Shown: piece after piece, positions 7,216 to 14,411 of the stretch
Layout: every line of letters begins with the position of its first letter
How positions within the stretch are numbered: the first letter of the stretch is position 1
Virus record (IMG/VR): IMGVR_UViG_3300048821_000030
Location: 1 to 55,558 of that record
Direction: 5' to 3' (one strand)
DNA length: 55,558 bases
DNA from: a virus
Program-made: the position numbers and the translations under genes
The notes under the pieces: model-generated
What the model saw: the letters and a program-made list of their open reading frames with translations, nothing else
Databases searched by the model: none
Told to the model about the DNA's origin: nothing

Positions 7216-7863
7216 CTAACCCAGTTTCGCCAATCCCGCATTCAACTTGAGAATTGCCCCGGAAAGCAGAATTTGAAACTCCCTCTGCGCCGGTATCAGG
7301 TCTATGTAGTGCGGGTGTACGATGCCCTCTTTGTCGAACTGAAGCACTACCCCCATCCAGCCGCCGTTTTTCTTGTCCTGAGCCGCAGTGTAACCACCCA
7401 ACTGCCAGCGCCACGTCGGAGAGAACTTCACTCCACTCTTCAAGTCGATTACGGCTTGACGCTCTTTCCCCTGATGCACGATGGTCCCGCGAAGGTCGAC
7501 CGTCAACCCGTACTCCATGCCGTAGAGGGAATGAATCCGCATCTCCTCTGCGGCTTCATACTTGAACTGCATAGCCTTGAGCTTCTGCTCAATCCCGGTC
7601 ACGGCCGGGATGATCGCCATGTCGAGGCTGTCCCAATCCAGATCCCCTTCGACTAGAAGTTCGATGGCTTTGTGAACCGCGATTCCGTAGTTCCGCTTCC
7701 ACTCAAGAATGTCCGGCGGAACCCCGTCAAAATCATTGCAGCCGAGGATGCTGAATACCTGAGTCGTGGACGGCACAATCGTGCCGCGCTCACTTCTGTA
7801 CAGATGCTTCTTTTCATCGAAAAATCCGCCTGGAATTTCTTTTCCCCAATCCCCATTTGCCAC
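7216..7863 (-). CDS. PD-(D/E)XK nuclease, RecB/Cas4-like phage exonuclease
   Basis: 215 residues. The active-site set is visible: His64 in GIAVHKAIE (the H seen before the core in RecB-type nucleases), Asp123 in GLTVDLRGTI, Asp140-x-Lys142 in AVIDLKSG, and the W-x-x-QLGGY motif at 151-158. Such enzymes resect DNA for single-strand annealing. The annealing-protein-like gene (9338-10759) and the coiled-coil gene are in the same run, which suggests a Red-like pair. The ATG follows AGGGAGGG at a 9-nt distance. Confidence 0.82.
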   Translation of the reverse strand: MANGDWGKEIPGGFFDEKKHLYRSERGTIVPSTTQVFSILGCNDFDGVPPDILEWKRNYGIAVHKAIELLVEGDLDWDSLDMAIIPAVTGIEQKLKAMQFKYEAAEEMRIHSLYGMEYGLTVDLRGTIVHQGKERQAVIDLKSGVKFSPTWRWQLGGYTAAQDKKNGGWMGVVLQFDKEGIVHPHYIDLIPAQREFQILLSGAILKLNAGLAKLG

Positions 7864-7877
7864 GTCACCCTCCCTGC

Positions 7878-8162
7878 TTACAAGTTCCTCTTAATCCACC
7901 GCTTACCCTTCCAAACATTCGTTTGCCGTTCCACAAAGTCCGCAAGCTCCCTCAGACACGCCGGATCAAAGATCGTGTTCTTCTCCGGCCAGAACACGTA
8001 CTTGCGCCAAGCCGGATGGAAGGACGCAAAACCAAGTAGGCATGATCCCTTCACTGATAGAACTGCCCACTTCTCTGTCTTGCGGCCTTCCTCTTGCGGC
8101 TGGAGTACAAAGTCCATGTAGGCCATCAGGAAATCCGTGAAAACGGCTTCACGTTTTTCCAC
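7878..8162 (-). CDS. Unknown 94-aa protein
   Basis: Starts MEKREAVFTDFLMAYMDFVL and is rich in aromatic and basic residues, ending VWKGKRWIKRNL. It overlaps the upstream KTSC-like gene by 37 bp, so it is probably translated by coupling. No transmembrane segment or known motif is clear. Confidence 0.55.
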   Translation of the reverse strand: MEKREAVFTDFLMAYMDFVLQPQEEGRKTEKWAVLSVKGSCLLGFASFHPAWRKYVFWPEKNTIFDPACLRELADFVERQTNVWKGKRWIKRNL

Positions 8163-8383
8163 AAATTTCCGAAAGTTACGCCCACCGACCCGCCGATAGC
8201 GCCGCCTGCGATCTGAGCCGCTTCGTCGGACGTGCAGTCGTCGTACTCGTACAGCGACGGCCCCCGGCTACCTTTGGCAAGGAAGAGGATTCTCCCCTGG
8301 CTGGTTTCTGCGTTGAACAACACTTGGTCGATCTGTGAACTTGCTTGCGACGGTATTACCTCAAAACCGCTTTCGTCTGCCAT
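8126..8383 (-). CDS. KTSC-like domain protein
   Basis: The start at 8383 (MADESGFEVIPS) follows AATGGAGGGAAAGTAAC. The 85-residue product has SSQIDQVLFNAETSQGRILF, then GPSLYEYDDC, and a Gly-rich end leading to FGNLWKNVKPF. That order (S-x-I, beta strand, Y-x-Y-x-x-V/C, S/G-x-G-x-x-F) matches the short KTSC domain found in lysyl-tRNA-synthetase-linked and phage proteins. The role of KTSC proteins in phages is unknown. Confidence 0.55.
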   Translation of the reverse strand: MADESGFEVIPSQASSQIDQVLFNAETSQGRILFLAKGSRGPSLYEYDDCTSDEAAQIAGGAIGGSVGVTFGNLWKNVKPFSRIS

Positions 8384-8384
8384 G

Positions 8385-8765
8385 TTACTTTCCCTCCATT
8401 GGAATTCCGAGTTTAGTGCAAACTTCTTCCACCGTTCCGTCCACAAACCGCTTACCGGCAGCACATATAACGCACGTTGGCTCTTCATTTTGACAACCAA
8501 CCCCGATTACATCGTTAGCGTCGATTACAAGGCTCCCCGTACCTTTTCCTAAGTTGCACTTGAGCGTAACCCATCGCGGCGATCTCATCAGCGGGTTGGC
8601 AATCTTCGCTAGATGCTCGTTGGCTTCGGCAAGCTGAGCCGCTACCTCGGAGAGCAGAGAAAGAGCAAGGGAATTAAATCCAGCCTCGTGTTCGGCCACA
8701 GACGTTGAATTGAGTATCTGCTCTTGCAACTTCTCGTTGAGTGTTCTGATGTCTTTGGCTTTCAT
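8385..8765 (-). CDS. Unknown 126-aa protein
   Basis: The N-terminal half (1-60) is a helical, coiled-coil-like segment (LNEKLQEQILNSTSVAEHEAG). The C-terminal half holds a beta-rich module with NDVIGVGCQNEEPTCVICAAG and ends in EEVCTKLGIPM, reminiscent of short LytTR/FlbD-like strands but not enough to assign. Its stop lies one base from the start of the KTSC-like gene. Confidence 0.55.
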   Translation of the reverse strand: MKAKDIRTLNEKLQEQILNSTSVAEHEAGFNSLALSLLSEVAAQLAEANEHLAKIANPLMRSPRWVTLKCNLGKGTGSLVIDANDVIGVGCQNEEPTCVICAAGKRFVDGTVEEVCTKLGIPMEGK

Positions 8766-8813
8766 CGGTTACGCTCCTGCACTTGCAACGGCTTTTCCAT
8801 CCCCAATACCTCC

Positions 8814-8830
8814 ACTCCAAATTTTGGGGA
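8814..8830 (-). repeat. 17-bp palindrome copy 4
   Basis: Perfect core, placed directly after the stop codon of the 120-aa zinc protein and about 50 nt before the next ATG. It also forms the end of the long inverted repeat that flanks that gene. Confidence 0.85.
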
Positions 8831-8848
8831 ACTATCCCTTTAACTCCC
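8827..8848. repeat. Flanking inverted repeat, lower arm
   Basis: A 22-bp sequence (begins GGGAACTATC) whose exact reverse complement is at 9207-9228. Together with the adjoining palindromes the arms reach about 32 bp. They enclose the zinc-protein gene. Confidence 0.85.
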
Positions 8849-9194
8849 TGAACTGTTTTGGGCTCAACGCAACGATCCGTTGAGCACCGTTGATGGTTGC
8901 GATTACTCTTGCTGGAGACTCGCTGATGTCTATTACTTCCCCTTCTTCGATCCAGCCATGAAAACAAGGGTATTCAAGCGACGGCTCTACGGTAAGCAAA
9001 GCAAATTTATCGCCGGTACGTTTCCATTGTGGGTTTTGCCAAGGTGCGGCATCTTTGCTATCTACCGGATTCGAGAAATAGACAGCAAGACGGTGGGAGG
9101 GTCCACACTTCGGGCAATCAAGAATAAGCCCTTCGCCACTGTTCGGCCTCAGCAGCCCACACCACTTCGGATTTAGATCAAGCAAGTGAGTCAT
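8832..9194 (-). CDS. Small zinc-site protein, DUF6527-like, flanked by inverted repeats
   Basis: 120 residues from ATG 9194, with GTGGAG 8 nt upstream. It has a CPKCGPSHR zinc-knuckle-like motif, then W-x-N-x-x-W and YPCFHGWIEEGEVID, a pattern shared with the DUF6527 protein at 42935-43237 (CPGCGYHHR and CHSFVKDGKIQF). The gene is bracketed by a 22-bp perfect inverted repeat, and the C-terminal codons (ELKG-stop) are written by the lower arm. That makes a discrete cassette of about 0.4 kb. Function of the family is unknown; Cys/His spacing suggests a structural zinc site. Confidence 0.7.
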   Translation of the reverse strand: MTHLLDLNPKWCGLLRPNSGEGLILDCPKCGPSHRLAVYFSNPVDSKDAAPWQNPQWKRTGDKFALLTVEPSLEYPCFHGWIEEGEVIDISESPARVIATINGAQRIVALSPKQFRELKG

Positions 9195-9206
9195 TTTTTG
9201 CTCCAC

Positions 9207-9228
9207 GGGAGTTAAAGGGATAGTTCCC
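9207..9228. repeat. Flanking inverted repeat, upper arm
   Basis: Reverse complement of 8827-8848, perfect over 22 bp, lying just upstream of the zinc-protein start and overlapping its leader. Confidence 0.85.
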
Positions 9229-9240
9229 AAATTTTGGAAT
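9224..9240 (-). repeat. 17-bp palindrome copy 5
   Basis: Perfect CCAAATTTTGG core, 30 nt before the zinc-protein ATG, fused to the upper arm of the inverted repeat. Confidence 0.85.
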
Positions 9241-9337
9241 CCCGCGTTCCCGGTTAGGCGTATACGCGGACCCACGCCATTAAGACGGCCTACACTGAAC
9301 CGTTCCGGTTTCCGACAGCGGCGAGACTGACGGAATC

Positions 9338-10759
9338 TCAATCAGGTAAGTAGTCAGCCCACGATTCCTCTCCAGTGCAGAGCTTTTCCATCCACTCGTA
9401 CTTCCCAACTTCAAGGTCGGAAAGATGCTGCTCTGCGCGGTCTGGATACATGGCCGCGAGTACCTTCTTGATGTTCTCTTCCGTGAAGCCGGTCGTCTTC
9501 TTGTTCTGGCTGGCAATGCTGTAGAGCCGCTGCGCCCGCCTCCTTCCGATTGTCCCCGGCTTCGTCGTCGTCGGCAAATTCGAGGCCGTTGTTACCTGCC
9601 CGTTCTTCTTCAAGTCCTCGATCACCGCTTGGCCCTCGGGTTGCTTCTCGCCAAACATTTCATCGGCCACAGCCGCTGCATCCGGCGCCAGCGTCTTCTC
9701 CTCAACCTTCGTGACCTCTCCCTCTTGAACTGGAGATAGTTCAATCAAAGCCGCACAGGACCAAAAATCACCCTTCTCGTTTTGTGCGCTCTTCAGTTTG
9801 TCAGTCCACTTGCGAACCGCACGGAACTTGATGAAGTTACCCGCTATCATGTCGCCGTCGATGTTCTTCTCATCCACGGCTATGATTAAGGGTTCTCCCT
9901 TGACTGTGATCCAAAGACTGCCGCTCTTGGCTTGCTTGGCGCTTTCGATGATGCCGGAGATTTCCTTCTCGTTAGTCGCGGCAGCGGTCCCACCAGTCGT
10001 TGAACCAGTCGTCGTCGCATTCCCCGAAACCGCCTGGGCCGAAGTCTTTGTGTCCGCCTCCTTCGCGGCCTTCTCGCTGGCACGGGTCGGCTGCTGGACC
10101 GGAGGCTTCGTTTCACGTCCACCACCGCCGCGATCAAAGTCCTCATGGCCGGTCAATTCCTCGGCTGGCGTCGGCTTGTACCCGGCGAGTACGACAAACC
10201 ATGAGAAAACACCCTTGAGAGCCTTCGCCTCCGCGCGTGTCTGCGCCATCGACCTAAGCTGAAAGAGAGGCTTGCTCTTAGTCCCCGCCGCTACCTTTTC
10301 CGCCTCGTAACCGCCCTTACCTTTACGCAGATTGGCGTTCCAAATCTTTTTTCCGTTGGCGTCGAGTTTGTCCTTCCACTCGTAAACCGTAACGTCTCCC
10401 CAATTTTCTTCTTCGTCTAAACACATCGACTCCGCGCGGCCAATCTCGTTCATCGTGTTCATGTCGATCACAACCGCAACGGCTTCGAATCCCCTCGTTG
10501 TGCCGCCGTTCCCATCAGGAAACTCAACATAGTGGGTTTCAATGCTTTTTGCTGTGCAGTTAAAGAAGCGACCCGCCGTACCCCAGTCCTCTCGCTCAAG
10601 GTATTGTTCATTGTTGAACACCACCTTGTTTTCTTTCATATCAAGGACGTTCTTCAACGCAACAGCGGCTTTCTTTGCCTGAGCTAATACCTCTTCCGGC
10701 TCACGCCACTGCGCAAGCGCCGATGATCCTTCGTAGTGCGTGATTGCCGTAGTGCTCAT
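9338..10759 (-). CDS. Putative single-strand annealing-type recombination protein
   Basis: The start at 10759 (MSTTAITHYEG) follows GGAGGGTGAG. The 473-residue product has an N-terminal core ending in LRSMAQTRAEAKALKGVFSW and VVLAGYKPTPAEEL, a signature I associate with phage annealing/recombination proteins (the arrangement R-A-x-A-K-A-L then P-T-P-A-E). A low-complexity Thr/Gly linker (about 215-275) leads to an OB-like module (ISGIIESAKQAKSGSLWITV) and a helical C-terminus near 400-473. With the nuclease at 7216-7863 it would form a recombination pair. The exact superfamily needs a profile search. Confidence 0.6.
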   Translation of the reverse strand: MSTTAITHYEGSSALAQWREPEEVLAQAKKAAVALKNVLDMKENKVVFNNEQYLEREDWGTAGRFFNCTAKSIETHYVEFPDGNGGTTRGFEAVAVVIDMNTMNEIGRAESMCLDEEENWGDVTVYEWKDKLDANGKKIWNANLRKGKGGYEAEKVAAGTKSKPLFQLRSMAQTRAEAKALKGVFSWFVVLAGYKPTPAEELTGHEDFDRGGGGRETKPPVQQPTRASEKAAKEADTKTSAQAVSGNATTTGSTTGGTAAATNEKEISGIIESAKQAKSGSLWITVKGEPLIIAVDEKNIDGDMIAGNFIKFRAVRKWTDKLKSAQNEKGDFWSCAALIELSPVQEGEVTKVEEKTLAPDAAAVADEMFGEKQPEGQAVIEDLKKNGQVTTASNLPTTTKPGTIGRRRAQRLYSIASQNKKTTGFTEENIKKVLAAMYPDRAEQHLSDLEVGKYEWMEKLCTGEESWADYLPD

Positions 10760-10770
10760 CTCACCCTCCA

Positions 10771-11478
10771 TTACTCCGGTGCTCCTGCCATGAATTCCGA
10801 TTTGAACTGGTAGCCATCTCTCTCTGCTTCCCAGTCTGATTGCTTTTGCCCCTTCCACCAGATTTTCTTATCGGGGTTCCAGCGGAAGTTGAAGTCTTTT
10901 GCTTTCTGATTGTCGTTGTACGTTACCAACGCCTGAACGTATATGACAGGCTCTTTAGACCGCGCAATGATGGCGTCGAGGTCGTAGTTGGAAGCAATCT
11001 TCAGCATCGTCAAAACATCAAATAAAGACCTGTGCTTCCACGGAGAAACGAATCCGTGCTCAGCCGCCAAGTGTGTAAGGTTCCGCGTCTTGACGCCCTC
11101 TGGGTACTTAATGTCTTCCATGCTACAAAGCCACGGAACCTGCCACTCTCCTTGGCCCGTCCTTACCCTTGCGGCTTCGATGAAGCCTCGATCAAACTTG
11201 GCATTGTGGGCCATCGTGTAATCGGCCAGCATACGAATCGTCCACAACCGCTCACACGCCTCTTCTTCCAGAATGCCGTACTTGAGAATCATCTCCGGTG
11301 TGATGCCGGTCAACTTCACTATTTCTTCGGGGATTTCAATTTCGTGGTCTACCAGTATTGAAATCATTTGAACTGGAATTTTCGTATCCCAATCCCATAA
11401 CACCGCCGCGATCTCGATGATCCTGTCCGGCTCAGGTTCAAGCCCTGTAGTCTCCGTGTCCAAACCCAATACGAGCAT
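10771..11478 (-). CDS. DEDD 3'-5' exonuclease, DnaQ-like
   Basis: 235 residues. Exo I is GLDTETTGL (5-13) with Asp7 and Glu9, Exo II is AHNAKFDRGF with the Asp near 101, and Exo III is HRSLFD near 151-156, the DEDDh form. It would degrade single strands or proofread; no DNA polymerase is visible in the window. A C-terminal extension (about 185-235) with FRWNPDKKIWWKG is shared with other phage exonucleases. GGGAGGGG lies 4 nt upstream of the ATG, just after palindrome copy 6. Confidence 0.9.
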   Translation of the reverse strand: MLVLGLDTETTGLEPEPDRIIEIAAVLWDWDTKIPVQMISILVDHEIEIPEEIVKLTGITPEMILKYGILEEEACERLWTIRMLADYTMAHNAKFDRGFIEAARVRTGQGEWQVPWLCSMEDIKYPEGVKTRNLTHLAAEHGFVSPWKHRSLFDVLTMLKIASNYDLDAIIARSKEPVIYVQALVTYNDNQKAKDFNFRWNPDKKIWWKGQKQSDWEAERDGYQFKSEFMAGAPE

Positions 11479-11495
11479 TTACCCCTCCCTCGTCC

Positions 11496-11512
11496 ACTCC
11501 AAAATTTGGAGT
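11496..11512 (-). repeat. 17-bp palindrome copy 6
   Basis: Perfect full palindrome (ACTCCAAAATTTGGAGT) between the TAG of the 105-aa gene and the ribosome site of the exonuclease. Confidence 0.9.
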
Positions 11513-11513
11513 C

Positions 11514-11831
11514 CTAACCTTTTGGTTCCTTCAGAGATTCCCACTGACCGAGCGTAGACCGAAGTCTCTGAAGTTCATCCTTAGAACTCTCAACCTTTTT
11601 CTTCGCCCGCCTGACCGCTTCAGCCTTAGCCTCCACAAAGGACGAAAAGAAGTCGTCGCGGCTTTCTCTGCGCTCTCTTGTCCTGTGCGACCGATCAAAC
11701 CTTATTTCATCTTCCAAATAAGTGACGAAGTGATCTGTAACGGCCACAACCCTGACTGGTTCAATCTCCACAGAGTACCGCTTTATTCTCCACCACACCC
11801 CAATAGGTTCGCGCACCACTTTCGACTCCAT
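11514..11831 (-). CDS. Unknown 105-aa protein
   Basis: N-terminal half is beta-rich (VWWRIKRYSVEIEPVRVV), C-terminal half is a charged coiled coil (AKAEAVRRAKKKVESSKDEL). Its ATG overlaps the stop of the HTH gene by one base. Probably a small phage regulatory or DNA-interaction protein, but no family is recognised. Confidence 0.55.
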   Translation of the reverse strand: MESKVVREPIGVWWRIKRYSVEIEPVRVVAVTDHFVTYLEDEIRFDRSHRTRERRESRDDFFSSFVEAKAEAVRRAKKKVESSKDELQRLRSTLGQWESLKEPKG

Positions 11832-12220
11832 CAGCCCTCCCTCAACTTCCTGACCACTTCAATTTCCGCTTCCGTGAGAACCGCTTTGCCGTTCAAGTAA
11901 AAACGACCATGAAGCAATTCCTTCCGCAGTTTCTTCAGTTCCTCAACTTCAAAATCAGTCAATACGGCTTTCTCGTTCAACCGGACAAACTTGTTCGTTC
12001 CGTACAGGTCAACCAAAGCCACAATCCGAGCAAGCGAGGGAATCAATTTTTCTTGCTCCCAACGGGATACCGACGATTGGTTGCAGCCATTCAGCTTTTC
12101 AGCCACATTCAAGAGCGACAGTTTCGACGCGATCCTTGCAGATGTAAGAGCCTTGCCATTCACCGTAAGCAGTTTCGTTTCTTTGTACATAACGAAGATA
12201 GTGTTGCACGTTAATTCCAT
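11831..12220 (-). CDS. Cro/CI-type (XRE) regulator
   Basis: Two starts are possible, ATG 12220 or ATG 12190 (MYKETKLLTVNGKAL); neither has a good Shine-Dalgarno site. The HTH spans about 25-75: ALTSARIASKLSLLNVAEKLN, then NQSSVSRWEQEKLIPSLARI, a textbook Cro/CI domain with SRWE in the recognition turn. A C-terminal duplicated element (LNEKAVLTDFEVEELKKLR and LNGKAVLTEAEIEVVRKLR) gives two related helices. The gene faces a divergent plus-strand gene, and a perfect palindrome copy lies between them, so this is the best candidate to bind the palindrome. That is inference. Confidence 0.75.
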   Translation of the reverse strand: MELTCNTIFVMYKETKLLTVNGKALTSARIASKLSLLNVAEKLNGCNQSSVSRWEQEKLIPSLARIVALVDLYGTNKFVRLNEKAVLTDFEVEELKKLRKELLHGRFYLNGKAVLTEAEIEVVRKLREG

Positions 12221-12253
12221 ACCGTCAAATAGCACCATGCTGCGGCTTTGCCC

Positions 12254-12270
12254 ATTCCAAATTTTGGAAT
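12254..12270. promoter_or_regulatory. 17-bp palindrome copy 7 in divergent promoter region
   Basis: Full perfect palindrome between the minus-strand XRE gene and the plus-strand basic protein gene, 12 bp from the plus-strand -35 box. In this position it would act as an operator. Confidence 0.75.
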
Positions 12271-12281
12271 CGCGTTTCTGG

Positions 12282-12311
12282 TTGCAAGTCGATGTAGGCA
12301 CAATAGATAAT
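12282..12311 (+). promoter_or_regulatory. Promoter of basic-protein gene, leaderless
   Basis: TTGCAA (12282-12287), 18-bp spacer, GATAAT (12306-12311). The ATG at 12319 starts 7 nt after the -10 box, so the mRNA would begin at or next to the start codon. The minus strand here also carries TATTGT followed by GCCTACAT, similar to the motif at 33469-33474. Confidence 0.55.
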
Positions 12312-12318
12312 GATTTTC

Positions 12319-12573
12319 ATGAAGACTCAGAAGCCCAAAACCGTGAAGAAGCAGACCATCAAGAAGGCCGTCAAGAAGACCCCATCGAAGCCAAAGGTGA
12401 AGCTGTCGAAGGCCGACCCCTCGTACTACGCCAAAATCGGCGCGATCAGTGCGGCCAAAAGAAAGATCTCTAAAGAGTTCTTTTCTGCCATGGCGGTCAA
12501 AAGTCATGCGGCTGGTTCCCGCCCAGACAGATACAAAGGGGGACGCAAGCCTAAGCCCACAGAAGAGGCATAG
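12319..12573 (+). CDS. Basic, lysine-rich small DNA-binding-like protein
   Basis: One of the few plus-strand genes. ATG 12319 is preferred over ATG 12310 because of its position after the -10 box. The 84-residue product has a Lys/Thr/Pro-rich head (KTQKPKTVKKQTIKKAVKK) and a second part with DPSYYAKIGAISAAKRKIS and a basic Gly-rich tail (RYKGGRKPKP). It resembles histone-H1-like or stress-type basic proteins. It ends inside the 3' part of the convergent radical SAM gene (23 bp overlap). Confidence 0.65.
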   Translation: MKTQKPKTVKKQTIKKAVKKTPSKPKVKLSKADPSYYAKIGAISAAKRKISKEFFSAMAVKSHAAGSRPDRYKGGRKPKPTEEA

Positions 12574-13609
12574 TCGGGGAGCCTAGCCTCTCCGGTCGAT
12601 ACCCTGCGGCTTTCCACGCCTCCCACGGAACTCCATCCGGCCACTGCTTGCTAGGCTTGTCGTAGGCCCCGATTACCCACCGCTGAAACCCCACCAACTC
12701 CTGAGTCCTCACGAACGGCATCGGGTACGGCCTTGCGCCGAACTCCCGCAGCCGCTTTCTACGATGGTCCCAGGTTGCGAAGGCTTTGTCGTAGGGCCAG
12801 TATCCACACAGGATGTAGACCATGATGTGATCCGGCTTCACACCGTACTTGACGAGTCGTTCTAACCCAGCAATGAGTATGTCTTCATCTGGCAGGTTGT
12901 CCCAGGCTGTATAGATGCGCTTGACCGTCATTCCATCGTCGCGGTAATCAACTGAGGCAATCGCTTCCGCTGCTTCGTCGGTAAGGAATCGCGCATTGAT
13001 ACCCTGATTGAAACTGACCTTGAATCCGCCTTCCCGTATTTCTGCTATCCGCTGCCGCCACTCCGGTTGGCCGAAGAAATCATTATCGAGCAAGTGGAGG
13101 TGTCTCGGATACGGGTCGCCGCGCCACACCTGATAGACATTCTGAATCCCCTTCAATTCCGGTTCTTTGCTTGGGACCGCGCAGAACCCGCATTTCTTGC
13201 GGCATCCACGCTGCGTAAAGCCAAGAGACGCCTGATAGGTTGGGAACCATGAGTAATCTAGGCACTCTGCGGTTTCGCCGATGTCGATGCCTAACTTCTC
13301 TATCGTCGTCGGCTTTGAGGCGATTACCGGAGACAGTGGGACGAGTTCCCCTTTTCTGGCCGGGTCAATGCCTGTTCCGCCAAGATGCGCTTGCGGGTAC
13401 CTGCGCTTGAATCTTTCAGCCAGCGGAATCGTCTTCCGAAAGATAGCAGAACCGTACACTAGATCCGGTTCGCGGCCAAACATGGTCACTTCAAAGGCCG
13501 CTCCGAACCGATATTCAATCTCATCTCCGCGTAAACGATGATGCGTTGCGATCCTCATCAAAGCAAGGTTCGGCAACTTTCCGTCAAGTTGGCAGAGCAT
13601 TACGCGCAT
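12551..13609 (-). CDS. Radical SAM protein with B12-binding-like N-terminus
   Basis: 352 residues from ATG 13609. The cluster motif is GCRKKCGFCAVP near 152-163 (C-x3-C-x2-C), which binds a 4Fe-4S centre and SAM. The N-terminal part (1-140) has PNLALMRIATHHRLRG and LVYGSAIFRKT as in cobalamin-binding-type radical SAM proteins, though the B12 His motif is not obvious. The C-terminal half holds HLHLLDNDFFGQ and a TIM-barrel-like continuation. Phage radical SAM proteins of this type are common but unassigned. It starts divergently from the plus-strand regulator with a shared -10 palindrome. Confidence 0.8.
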   Translation of the reverse strand: MRVMLCQLDGKLPNLALMRIATHHRLRGDEIEYRFGAAFEVTMFGREPDLVYGSAIFRKTIPLAERFKRRYPQAHLGGTGIDPARKGELVPLSPVIASKPTTIEKLGIDIGETAECLDYSWFPTYQASLGFTQRGCRKKCGFCAVPSKEPELKGIQNVYQVWRGDPYPRHLHLLDNDFFGQPEWRQRIAEIREGGFKVSFNQGINARFLTDEAAEAIASVDYRDDGMTVKRIYTAWDNLPDEDILIAGLERLVKYGVKPDHIMVYILCGYWPYDKAFATWDHRRKRLREFGARPYPMPFVRTQELVGFQRWVIGAYDKPSKQWPDGVPWEAWKAAGYRPERLGSPTMPLLWA

Positions 13610-13617
13610 ATTCTCCG

Positions 13618-13627
13618 AGTATATACT
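13618..13627. promoter_or_regulatory. Bidirectional -10 box (AGTATATACT)
   Basis: A 10-bp palindrome reads TATACT on both strands. On plus, ATG 13634 follows after 6 nt; on minus, ATG 13609 follows after 8 nt. Both transcripts would be leaderless or nearly so. No clear -35 boxes. Confidence 0.5.
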
Positions 13628-13633
13628 GCGAAC

Positions 13634-14272
13634 ATGTCCGATATTCCTCAACGCTGGCTCAGTCTCACTGGCATAAGCGCCACTCTCAACTTGACCGGCA
13701 CTCAGATTAAGCTCCTCCACAAACAGCGATACCTCGTGCGGATCGGGAAGCGCCCCCAGGACTACCGATACCTCGACCCCACCCCCGAGTACGCCGAACG
13801 CCTACGGCTTGCGGCGGTCATGCTCTCAAAAAACTCCCAGGTCAACATCGACCTCCCCATGACCTTCCTGCTCACAGCTAGGGAGGTTGCGGAGATTATG
13901 GGCTGGAGTTTGCGCTATGCCAGAGACTTCCTCGAAGACACTAAAGCACCTTGCTGGAAGGCGAAAAACAGGGCTAAACTATTTTCCGTATCAACCGTGA
14001 GAGACCTTCTGTTCAAAAGACAGGGCAGGCACCTACACAAACAAAAGGCTCCGTTCCTGTTGCCCGAATTAGTAGCCTTTGCCAAGCGGTTTATCGACTC
14101 CGAGGCCGCTATCGTCCCAACCGACGAGCAATTCAAAGCCGATGCGGAACTCCAAAAAAAGATGGAATTAGTCATGCGACAGAGCAGCCCCGGCAGGGAG
14201 GTCATGCTGGCTGATCTTTTGGAGAAACTGGAGTTGGCGAAACAGGTAGTCCAAACTTTGGAATCTAAATGA
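13634..14272 (+). CDS. Two-HTH regulator or excisionase-like protein
   Basis: 212 residues on the plus strand. The first HTH-like region (about 8-60: LTGISATLNLTGTQIKLLHKQ) is followed by a wing with YRYLDPTPEY; the second (about 82-125) reads LLTAREVAEIMGWSLRYARDF, similar to MerR/excisionase-type HTH domains. The C-terminus is a coiled-coil helix (LADLLEKLELAKQVVQ). TATACT lies 6 nt before the ATG with no Shine-Dalgarno site. The final codons (VVQTLESK) contain a palindrome copy. It may set the direction switch in this region; no targets can be shown. Confidence 0.7.
   Translation: MSDIPQRWLSLTGISATLNLTGTQIKLLHKQRYLVRIGKRPQDYRYLDPTPEYAERLRLAAVMLSKNSQVNIDLPMTFLLTAREVAEIMGWSLRYARDFLEDTKAPCWKAKNRAKLFSVSTVRDLLFKRQGRHLHKQKAPFLLPELVAFAKRFIDSEAAIVPTDEQFKADAELQKKMELVMRQSSPGREVMLADLLEKLELAKQVVQTLESK
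14248..14264 (+). repeat. 17-bp palindrome copy 8 (C at centre)
   Basis: CCAAACTTTGG core in the last codons of the plus-strand regulator. Confidence 0.65.
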
Positions 14273-14371
14273 TGCAGACAGGATTGGGTACCTGCCGACC
14301 GTTGGCCCGTTTATGAAGCGCCTCTAAATGCTTCCCGGTACGCCTAATTGTTCCGCGCGAACTCACGCCGC

Positions 14372-14388
14372 ATCATGTAGGCAGTATA
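14372..14388 (-). promoter_or_regulatory. TATACT promoter-like motif beside palindrome
   Basis: On minus: GTGTATACTGCCTACATG. TATACT (14388-14383) is followed after 6 nt by ATG, but the frame has only 10 codons. Palindrome copy 9 lies 6 bp upstream of the -10 box. It would read antisense to the plus-strand regulator gene. Confidence 0.4.
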
Positions 14389-14394
14389 CACCTA

Positions 14395-14411
14395 ATTCCA
14401 AATTTTGGAAT
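14395..14411 (-). repeat. 17-bp palindrome copy 9
   Basis: Full perfect palindrome that touches the TGA stop of the 64-aa gene and precedes the TATACT motif. Confidence 0.9.

Noticed and set aside
7194-7241. Plus-strand start after TTTTCT-GCCTAC-ATG at 7208
   Set aside because: The -10-like box is poor (TTTTCT), the frame is 13 codons and it is antisense to the nuclease gene end.
14372-14388. Leaderless 10-codon peptide after TATACT
   Set aside because: The frame is only 10 codons and antisense to the plus-strand regulator; kept as a promoter-like motif but not as a gene.
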